Positions 1 to 5,075 of a stretch of DNA of 5,364 nucleotides are shown one piece after another. How positions within the stretch are numbered: the first letter of the stretch is position 1; every line of letters begins with the position of its first letter. Source of the stretch: Solobacterium sp. (GTDB lineage Bacteria > Bacillota_I > Bacilli_A > Erysipelotrichales > Erysipelotrichaceae); the NCBI GenBank assembly GCA_017536845.1, contig JAFWCP010000500.1, forward strand, positions 1 to 5,364. Reading direction: 5' to 3'. The translations under genes were made by a program, and so were the position numbers. The notes beneath the pieces are model-generated. The model was not told the DNA's origin and searched no databases. It was given only the letters and a program-made list of their open reading frames with translations.

Positions 1-222
1 GCTCTTTGCAATGATGCTTTTCGATTTTTCCTTCTGTGCTTCAATCTCTTTCATTGGAATGCCATTGGGAATTACCAGATCATCGCCTATGCCAAACACT
101 TCCTGTACCGTATATGGATTGCCTTCTGCCAGTCTGTTGATTGCATCAGTAGTCCCTATGCCATTCTTACGGCATGTCTGCAGGTATGTTTCTATCTTCG
201 CTCTCTGCAGGGACTTGTCCAT
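1..222 (-). CDS. Hypothetical protein, partial (runs off left edge)
   Basis: A minus-strand frame is open from 286 down to the left edge, with its upstream stop (TAA) at 291-289. The first ATG is at 222-220, giving 74 codons with no stop inside the window. The visible product begins MDKSLQRAKIETYLQ, is basic and probably helical, and contains the stretches TTDAINRLAEGN and DDLVIPNGIPMKEIEAQ; it ends in a Lys/Glu-rich helix. I do not recognise the family. No convincing Shine-Dalgarno precedes the ATG, so the start is uncertain, and the frame could be the 3' part of an older truncated gene, as other genes nearby are. The plus strand of this stretch is also open (11-316), but its product is rich in Ser, Phe and Leu like a shadow, whereas the minus-strand product has the balanced composition of a real protein. 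Confidence 0.42.
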   Translation of the reverse strand, partial: MDKSLQRAKIETYLQTCRKNGIGTTDAINRLAEGNPYTVQEVFGIGDDLVIPNGIPMKEIEAQKEKSKSIIAKS

Positions 223-288
223 GCTTTTGACCAGCCCTGATATCCTGTTGGCTCTTTTTCCGCCGTTTCTGAGACACCGTTCCGACTC

Positions 289-308
289 TTATGCCGATAT
301 CGGCATAA
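289..308. repeat. Perfect 20-bp palindrome
   Basis: TTATGCCGATATCGGCATAA reads identically on both strands with no central spacer; symmetry breaks at 288/309 (C against C). It sits 67 bp upstream of the ATG of the leftward frame and just before the rightward methyltransferase remnant. There is no flanking T-run, so it is not an intrinsic terminator. It could be a dimeric regulator operator or a recombination or insertion junction; which one is inference. Confidence 0.8.
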
Positions 309-315
309 CTGCCTG

Positions 316-597
316 AACATGCTTTGCGACTGCTTCCCGCACGGCTTTCTGCTGGCGGAGCTTCATTCTCCCTTTATGGAAAAGAACAGCAAACACCACG
401 ATGCGGTCAAAAACACAAACGCGACTTTCGGCTGGGGCACAAAAAGCGGAAAAGAGTACCTGGAACTGGAGCCGCGTATGGAACTGGTTTCCGAAACCAG
501 CTATAACGAAGAAATGAAGAAATACACGATCCGGGGAAAGCTGTTTGCCATCATCGGGAGAAACATAAACAACAGGCTTGCTGTATACAAATGGTAA
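316..597 (+). pseudogene. Leucine carboxyl methyltransferase-like (COG3315 type) protein, C-terminal remnant
   Basis: From about 319 the frame encodes a stretch that reads like the C-terminal part of Bacillota SAM-dependent methyltransferases of the LCM/TcmP (PF04072) type. Visible are a FP.G.LL.E..SPF element (FPHGFLLAELHSPF), then KHHDAVKNTNATFGWGTKSGKE, an acidic-aromatic segment LELEPRMELVSETSYNEEMKK, and the terminal strand NNRLAVYKW before TAA at 595-597. Full-length relatives are about 270-300 residues; only about 90 remain, so the Rossmann SAM-binding half is missing. The frame upstream of 316 is open for a while but gives no matching sequence, so the break is near the palindrome at 289-308. 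In-frame ATGs exist at 319 and 376 but neither has a good ribosome binding site. A terminator-like hairpin follows 46 bp downstream. Family assignment is by remembered sequence pattern. Confidence 0.55.
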
Positions 598-642
598 AGA
601 TCCGAGAAAAGTATGTACCTCATTTTCCGGCAATGAATTTAC

Positions 643-667
643 AGGATCCTGAGCAATCAGGATCTTT
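643..667 (+). terminator. Putative intrinsic terminator after the methyltransferase remnant
   Basis: GATCCTGA (645-652) pairs with TCAGGATC (657-664) around a GCAA (GNRA) tetraloop; a G-T and an A-T pair extend the stem to ten. A short T-run (665-667) follows. It lies 46 bp after the stop at 597, where the gene's terminator is expected. The T-tract is short, so termination may be weak. Confidence 0.5.
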
Positions 668-707
668 GCTGATGGGTGTAATTGATAAAATCAGAGGAAA
701 GTGCTGA

Positions 708-960
708 TATTCAAACGTTTGTTATGGCTGGTCGTAAGACCTGGGTCCATCTATCACGGGGAAGTTCCTCGCATTTTTTGCTCATTGAAGGCATAGTCCA
801 TGAAAAGAGAACAGGTTGTTTCAGCGTGAAGGAAAGGATATGTAAGCAAGCTTGTTAAATAAACCGGAAAAAGAACTTTATTTAAACCAGATTTTCCCGC
901 CCTGCCTGTGATAGCTTCATTCTTCAGCGGGGAAGGAAAAAGAACAGCAGTGCATCAACT
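708..960. other. Stretch without a recognisable gene
   Basis: No frame here yields a product I can recognise, and no long frame starts with a ribosome binding site. The only structure I see is an AT-rich inverted repeat, TTAAATAAA at 855-863 and TTTATTTAA at 877-885, with a 13-base loop. The left end of the ISAs1-like element may lie in this stretch, but I could not identify a terminal inverted repeat. Confidence 0.5.
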
Positions 961-1065
961 GACGGTTTGCAGAGCATCTGCCGTATTATCGGCATTGACC
1001 GTTATCGCCTATGATGGCGCATATATCTGCTTTGCCGGCTTATTTATTTTGCCGGGAATTGCTGA

Positions 1066-1512
1066 TTCTGGCTCAAAGAAAATTCTGGCTTATATCGTGC
1101 GATGAAAGTCCGGGAAAATAAAAAAGAAATATGGAAGGTAACGGTATGCCGCACACCATTCCTGACATCCGTCAGGGATATTACCGCAGAGGAATTTCTC
1201 AGGTATAACAGGAACGAGTGGGCCGTCGAGGAAAGACATCACGTCCTGGACATCGACTATAATGAAGAGCATATCACTGCAAGAAAAGGAAATGCGCCCA
1301 CAGTTCTTTCAACACTGAGAAAAGCCGCCGAGAACATCATCACACTGGTCGCTCATGAATGGACTGTCTATCATCCGGATCACGACGATTTCAATAGCAA
1401 CAGGCTGAAAGTAAAACGCCATCTCCAAAACAGGATTGATAATGCACTTCAATACCTCAATGCCCCTTTTAACTGGGGCAGTAATCGAATCCTTGATCAA
1501 ATCACGCTCTGA
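1066..1512 (+). pseudogene. ISAs1-family transposase, C-terminal remnant
   Basis: The frame is open from 1066 and stops at TGA 1510-1512. Counting from the ATG at 1102, residues 21-80 match the C-terminal signature of ISAs1-family DDE transposases: LTSVRD.TAEEF then W40 and E43 of the W.(I/V)E..HWVLD motif (here EWAVEERHHVLDIDYNEEH), then RKGNAP (61-66) and LRKAAENII (72-80). The Glu of W.VE is the expected third catalytic acidic residue of the family. Intact transposases are about 350-400 residues, so at least half is missing. Short in-frame echoes lie upstream: IIGIDRY at about 982-1002 resembles the strand before the second catalytic Asp, and LKENSGLYRAMK at about 1072-1107 resembles the LKeNQ.LY..vK segment. 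They are separated by stops (TGA at 1012-1014 and 1063-1065), showing decay rather than clean truncation. Terminal inverted repeats and target duplication were not found. Confidence 0.72.
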
Positions 1513-1610
1513 CAGGATTTGCCATGCGAGAATGCAACACCCCTGCAGAATCATGAAAATGACGAAAAAGAAGGAATACACACAAATGAGCCAAGCGGAC
1601 CAGACGCGGG

Positions 1611-2066
1611 AACTGCATTCATACCTATGCCGGCATCCAGCTGCGGGCTGAATGCGCACAGAAAATGCGTGAACTGCGCTTGAAATACGGCATGGATTAC
1701 GAACAGCCAATGGGCGTGCCGATGCTTACGGAAGGCTATAATCTGCCGGCCGGAAAGGTGGTGCACGTTGTCGGGCCGATTGTGCAGCACCGCCTGACAC
1801 AGGAGCTCAAACAGCAGCTGGCTGCCTGCAACCACAATGTCCTGGAACTCTGCGGCGAGAACGGCCTGAAAAGCGTTGCCTTCTGCTGCCTCTCCACCGG
1901 CGTCTTCCGCTTTCCCAACAAAAGAGCAGCTGAGATTGCCGTATCAACGACGGAACAATGGCTGAAAGAACATCCCCATGTCATCGACAGGGTGGTATTC
2001 AATGTCTTCAAGGACATTGATCTGATGTTATATGAAAACTGTCTGGGTGAGCCGGAAGCAGAATAA
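1611..2066 (+). pseudogene. Macrodomain ADP-ribosyl-hydrolase (Zn-macro type), 5'-truncated, copy A
   Basis: The zinc-containing macrodomain proteins that accompany SirTM remove ADP-ribose from proteins. Homology starts at 1611 with NCIHTYAGIQLRAECAQK, continues through the ATG at 1665 (M of QKMRELRLKYG), then GYNLPAGKVVHVVGPI (residues 24-39 from that ATG), SVAFCCLSTGVFRFP (70-84, the ribose/phosphate-binding loop) and the C-terminal VIDRVVFNVFKDIDLMLYE, ending TAA 2064-2066. Family members are about 260 residues; the N-terminal half, with the NAAN loop and the Cys/His zinc ligands before CIDN.IHT, is absent, and a stop (TGA 1587-1589) closes the frame just upstream. The break is therefore near 1610, between the ISAs1 remnant and this gene. 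A 133-residue product from ATG 1665 could be made but would lack the catalytic zinc site. Codon use resembles the SirTM genes, supporting a common origin. Confidence 0.82.
1835..2014 (+). repeat. Direct repeat, copy A (macrodomain 3' segment)
   Basis: This segment matches 3979-4148 at 164 of 170 aligned bases plus one 10-base gap (A has 1884-1893 extra). Within it, 1918-2014 matches 4052-4148 with one difference (C against T in the codon change His-Pro to His-Ser). Similarity falls sharply after 2014 to about 60% although the encoded residues stay related. Confidence 0.93.
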
Positions 2067-2231
2067 CGACTATACAGTTTATAGCTTCGAATCGTAAAAG
2101 GTCCGGGGCTGTTTTTTATCTATGAACATACAGGAAAGAAATAAGGAATGACGCATGGCAGTCTTCCCGGTGAAGAAAACCAGTCCACGATGTGCAGCAC
2201 TCACCTGCAAGGCAAAAGGAATGCCGTTGAT

Positions 2232-2351
2232 CTTTTTTGCGTCTGAGGGCAGTGAAATGACTGCTCGGAAGATATGATTTTCCATAAACCGTATGCGGCT
2301 GCCGCTTCCGTTATGATGCGGGGTGGCGACGATGCTGCGGCCGCATTGGCT
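2232..2351 (-). pseudogene. Possible AlbA_2/RecG-like ATP-binding protein, C-terminal scrap
   Basis: On the minus strand the frame within 2372-2079 contains CGRSIVATPHHNGSGS followed by an acidic/aromatic turn and HIFRAVISLP, then SDAKK. This resembles the CGRGI......NGSP.P.F......F...IP pattern near the C-terminus of the Schlafen/AlbA_2-domain ATP-binding proteins annotated as RecG-like transcriptional regulators. About 40 residues match a family of about 400-500. There is no start or ribosome binding site, and the rest of the open frame down to 2079 looks like non-coding sequence. The assignment rests on a short pattern and may be wrong; if right it is another truncated gene in opposite orientation to its neighbours. 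Confidence 0.3.
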
Positions 2352-2372
2352 GGCATCCCGTCTGGAAGACAT

Positions 2373-2771
2373 TAGATCACAATCAGGCCGTTAAGCAGGA
2401 AAAAGTCATCGGAAGGACTTCATGAATTCCCTTGCCAGAACGGCGGGAATACATGCATGTTCTGCAGATAATCTGTATAATATTCCCATATGATGATTGA
2501 GTTTTCCTGTTCTGGATCGCAGCTGCTGTGTATGTCTTGCGTGAAGGAAGGATGTCTGTATGGCAAATGGCATATCCTGAAAACTGCCGGCAGAAAGCCA
2601 TGGCACTGTCTGATTCCTGCTCTGGGGAACCAGGATCTTTGCCGGCAAGGTCGTTTTCCAGAGGCGTGGATGACGGCCTGAAAGAACGTTCTGCTGCAGG
2701 CAGATTGAAAGAAAGATGGATCTGATGATCGATACACCGGAAAAACTGAGCAAAGATGGGGAGAAAAAGGT
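2373..2771. other. Region without a recognisable gene; tail of an unknown frame
   Basis: Three overlapping minus-strand frames and two plus-strand frames are open here, which points to composition effects rather than coding; none gives a recognisable product. At the right end a plus-strand frame open from 2674, including an ATG at 2716, encodes MDLMIDTPEKLSKDGEKKV and ends at TGA 2773-2775, overlapping the phosphoesterase ATG (2772) as ATGA. That overlap suggests the 3' end of a former upstream partner gene. A TATAAT hexamer lies at 2476-2481 but has no good -35 box at 16-18 bp, so I do not call a promoter. Confidence 0.4.
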
Positions 2772-3869
2772 ATGACATTTCTATGATATCTCGACTGGTT
2801 ACTGTGCATCATCGTGGGGTATGCTGTACTGAGCGCTGCCGGCATGATTCAAAACAGAATCAGAAACAGATGGCTGAGGGGATTGCTGTTCATTGCGAAA
2901 TTCGGCCTGATGTTCGTGCTTGCCTTTGAACTGATTGCGGACGCCAGTCCGTTTCTGTGGAAATTCGCTTATCCGCTGATGGGGCTTTATATCGCACTGT
3001 TCAGCGACTGGGCATGCGATATCGCCATGTTCTTTCTTTCCCTGCGGAAAAAGGAACAGAAGAAATGGCTGCGCCCTGTTCTGCTCGCCGCTTTTATGGC
3101 GGTCTATGCTTTCTACGGCACCGTCAATTCACAGATCATCCGTGAGGATCATCTGAGCTTTGCTTCAGAAAAACTGGATAGAGACCACCGCTTTGTCTTC
3201 CTGTCCGACCTGCATTACGGCTCCTCCCAGACCCGGAAATCATTCGAAGATGCTCTTAAGAAAATCAATGCGTCGACGGCGGAGTTTGTGATCCCGGGCG
3301 GCGATATCTGCGACGAGCATACCGAAAAGGCAGAGATGGAATGGGTATTTGAAACACTCGGACAGCTGGACATGCCTGTTTATTATATCTACGGCAACCA
3401 TGACAGACAGGAACGGGGAAGCTATGTCGGCGGCAGAAAATACAGTGAGGCTGAACTGGAACAGGCGATCACGGACAGCGGTATAATCATCGTGAATGAT
3501 GAAGTGATGCAGATTGCGGATGACCTGGTTCTGGTTGGAAGGGAGGATGTCTCCAGTTTCACCAGGATCCCCCTGAAGGATCTTCCGGAACGTGAGGAAG
3601 AAACATATGTGATCTGGGCTGACCACTCTCCGTATCAGAACGAGGAGATCCGCGAAGCGAATGCTGATCTGCAGCTGTCGGGCCATACCCATGCGGGACA
3701 GATCTTCCCGATCTGATGGCTGTATACGCTCGTCGGCCTGAATGTCGTCTATACATACAGAATCGGCAATACCGATCTCTGTGTCAGTCCTGGCATCGGA
3801 AACTGGTACTACCCGTTCCGCAATGAAACGCATTGCAGCTATGCGGTGATCGATCTGATCCGGAAATAA
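2772..3869 (+). pseudogene. Membrane-anchored calcineurin-like metallophosphoesterase with two in-frame TGA codons
   Basis: The family (PF00149; YaeI/YkuE/LpxH-related) uses a two-metal centre to hydrolyse phosphoesters, here probably at the membrane. ATG 2772 has GGGGAG (2758-2763) at good spacing, but codon five is TGA (2784-2786); the same frame then runs from GTG 2814 to a second TGA at 3714-3716 and continues with clear homology to TAA 3867-3869. Numbering from GTG 2814, the first 115 residues hold about four hydrophobic segments (near 1-13, 23-42, 50-77, 86-104). All phosphoesterase motifs follow: SDLHYG (D132, H134), GGDICD (D164), GNHD (195-198 region), WADHSP (H271) and SGHTHAGQ (H291, H293). 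After the second TGA the tail WLYTLVGLN, RIGNTD, SPGIGNWYYPFRNE and YAVIDL is typical of the family C-terminus. The catalytic core could still be made from GTG 2814, but without the usual first residues and without the last 50. The substrate is unknown. Confidence 0.82.
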
Positions 3870-3978
3870 TGGGTTCACAGAAATCACAACCTATGTGACA
3901 AAGTGCTGGATGTGGTCGTCGGATCAGAGGAAGACTACGTTTCAGGTACGTATGCCCCGGACATCGGAAAAAGGAATG
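3870..3978 (+). other. Orphan open frame between phosphoesterase and macrodomain copy B
   Basis: In the phosphoesterase frame, after its TAA, the sequence stays open and reads LCDKVLDVVVGSEEDYVSGTYAPDIGK (3891 onward) before running out of frame into macrodomain copy B at 3979. Its amino-acid balance looks like real protein, unlike the alternative frame used by the GTG at 3895. I do not recognise it; no start codon or ribosome binding site accompanies it, so it is probably a fragment of a lost gene. Confidence 0.35.
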
Positions 3979-4148
3979 CAATGTCCTGGAACTCTGCGGC
4001 GGGAACTGCCTGAAAAGCGCTGCCTTCCCACCGGTGTCTTCCGCTTTCCCGACAAAAGAGCAGCTGAGATTGCCGTATCAACGACGGAACAATGGCTGAA
4101 AGAACATTCCCATGTCATCGACAGGGTGGTATTCAATGTCTTCAAGGA
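3979..4148 (+). repeat. Direct repeat, copy B (macrodomain 3' segment)
   Basis: Partner of 1835-2014, offset by 2144 bp at the left end and 2134 bp after the 10-base gap. Six substitutions occur in 170 aligned bases, five of them before 4052. Left of 3979 the two copies share nothing; right of 4148 they are related but much more diverged. Confidence 0.93.
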
Positions 4149-4178
4149 TGAAGACAGGATGTATTATGAACAACTGAT

Positions 4179-4185
4179 AAGGAGG
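4179..4185 (+). promoter_or_regulatory. Ribosome binding site of the first SirTM gene
   Basis: AAGGAGG lies five bases before the ATG at 4191. It decides that start over the in-frame ATG at 4218, which lacks such a site. The site is inside the last codons of macrodomain copy B, so translation was probably coupled. Confidence 0.85.
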
Positions 4186-4190
4186 AAACC

Positions 4191-5075
4191 ATGATTACCC
4201 TGATCAAGCCTGACAGTATGGACAGAGAAAAAGATATCAGAAGGCTGCGTAAGGCAATTGATGAAGCCGAAACCATTGTCATCGGCGCCGGGGCAGGCCT
4301 GTCCACTTCCGCCGGATATATTTATACCGGGGAAAGGTTTGAAAAATACTTTTCTGATTTTGCGCAGAAGTACGGCTTCCGGGATATGTATGCCGGCGGC
4401 TTTTATCCATACCCGGACAAGCGAGAATTCTGGGCCTTCTGGAGCAGGTATATCTGGATCAACCGGTATACGAAAACACCCAGGCCGGTCTATGAAGAAC
4501 TGCTGGACCTGGTAAAGGAGAAAGATTACTTTGTGATTACCACCAACGTGGACCACTGCTTCCAGAAAGCCGGTTTTGATAAGCAGAGGCTGTTCTATAC
4601 CCAGGGGGACTATGGCCTGTTCCAGTGCAGTGAACCGTGCCATCAGAAGACCTATGACAATGAAGACATTGTCCGCAGGATGGTCCTTTCCCAGGGCTAT
4701 GTGATCGATGAGGAAAATGAACTGATCATCAGCGAAGGCACGGAAATCAGGATGCGTGTGCCGGAAGAGCTGTTCCCGGTATGCCCTGTCTGCGGAAAGC
4801 CGATGACCATGAACCTCAGGTCGGATGATACGTTCGTGCAGGATGAAGGCTGGGAGGCTGCTGCCGAGAGGTATGCTGAGTTCATTGAAAAACACCAGAA
4901 GACAAAGACGCTGTTTCTCGAACTGGCGGTCGGCTTCAATACCCCGGTGTTTTATGTATTGAATCCCATTCGGCCGAAAATGGCCAAAAACAGCAGATTT
5001 TACCCTGAGAATGGATATTTTATAAAGGAGCTGTCAAGGATCACGGATTCTGAGAGGCTCCGGAGGTGCGCATGA
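4191..5075 (+). CDS. sirTM: Class M sirtuin (SirTM), protein ADP-ribosyltransferase, first copy
   Basis: SirTMs use NAD+ to mono-ADP-ribosylate a partner protein instead of deacetylating; in characterised Bacillota the target is a lipoylated GcvH-like protein. The 294-residue product is near the usual length. Visible are the Rossmann NAD motif GAGAGLSTSAG (32-42), YTGERFEKYFSDF (45-57), the WSRYIWINRY helix (84-93), TTNVDH (117-122, with N119 and D121), YTQGDYG (136-142) and a zinc ribbon C146, C150, C198, C201. Gln138 stands where deacetylase sirtuins have the catalytic His, the hallmark of class M; N119, D121 and Q138 fit the N/D/Q triad described for the streptococcal enzyme. LFLELAVGFNTP (241-252) is the conserved strand before the C-terminal lobe. 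After residue 252 the sequence departs from the pattern I expect (KYPFW....NP...Y.C.N). The start is set by AAGGAGG at 4179-4185. It overlaps macrodomain copy B upstream and the second SirTM downstream (ATGA at 5072-5075), so it is part of an operon. Confidence 0.92.
   Translation: MITLIKPDSMDREKDIRRLRKAIDEAETIVIGAGAGLSTSAGYIYTGERFEKYFSDFAQKYGFRDMYAGGFYPYPDKREFWAFWSRYIWINRYTKTPRPVYEELLDLVKEKDYFVITTNVDHCFQKAGFDKQRLFYTQGDYGLFQCSEPCHQKTYDNEDIVRRMVLSQGYVIDEENELIISEGTEIRMRVPEELFPVCPVCGKPMTMNLRSDDTFVQDEGWEAAAERYAEFIEKHQKTKTLFLELAVGFNTPVFYVLNPIRPKMAKNSRFYPENGYFIKELSRITDSERLRRCA
5062..5066 (+). promoter_or_regulatory. Ribosome binding site of the second SirTM gene
   Basis: GGAGG lies inside the last codons of the first SirTM gene, five bases before ATG 5072 and eight before the in-frame ATG 5075. 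Either start is possible; 5072 gives the ATGA overlap with the upstream stop. Confidence 0.8.

Larger units (their letters stand above)
3979..4194 (+). pseudogene. Macrodomain ADP-ribosyl-hydrolase, truncated and frameshifted, copy B
   Basis: Homology to copy A begins abruptly at 3979 (NVLELCGGNCLKSAAF), about 60 residues later in the protein than copy A begins. A 10-base loss at 4027/4028 removes most of AFCCLS and shifts frame; the sequence then resumes as TGVFRFPDKRAAEIAV and VIDRVVFNVFKDEDRMYYEQLIRRKP, with TGA at 4192-4194. The NAD-ribose binding first half and zinc ligands are wholly missing, so no hydrolase can be made. The surviving 3' half is open from GTG 3895 as a 99-codon frame whose first 40 residues are unrelated sequence. 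Its stop overlaps the SirTM ATG (4191) as ATGA and it carries the SirTM ribosome binding site, the layout expected of the original macrodomain-SirTM operon. What remains may act only as a leader for the sirtuin gene. Confidence 0.85.

Noticed and set aside
11..316. Plus-strand frame of 101 codons
   Set aside because: It lies opposite the minus-strand frame at 222-1; its product is Ser/Leu/Phe-rich without a ribosome binding site and resembles a shadow.
289..633. Minus-strand frame of 114 codons
   Set aside because: It is antisense to the methyltransferase tail, whose plus-strand product fits a known family pattern.
591..707. Small plus-strand frame of 38 codons starting MVKIREKY
   Set aside because: It has no ribosome binding site and contains the hairpin called as a terminator.
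855..885. AT-rich inverted repeat TTAAATAAA / TTTATTTAA
   Set aside because: Nine weak pairs with a 13-base loop and no context; too common by chance to call a terminator or IS end.
908..1105. Plus-strand frame of 65 codons with a hydrophobic product
   Set aside because: No ribosome binding site; the neighbouring frame of the same stretch carries faint ISAs1 transposase echoes, which explains the region better.
2383..2845. Three overlapping minus-strand frames of 115-141 codons
   Set aside because: All three frames of the same strand are open at once, none is recognisable or has a ribosome binding site; likely chance.
2772..3869. Alternative genetic code (TGA read as Trp or Gly)
   Set aside because: TGA is used as a real stop at tight ATGA overlaps in the same window and TGG is used normally for Trp, so nonsense mutation is simpler.
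3240..3887. Minus-strand frame of 215 codons
   Set aside because: Antisense of the phosphoesterase, whose sense strand carries every metal-binding motif.
4164..4895. Minus-strand frame of 243 codons
   Set aside because: Antisense of the first SirTM gene, which is clearly the coding strand.
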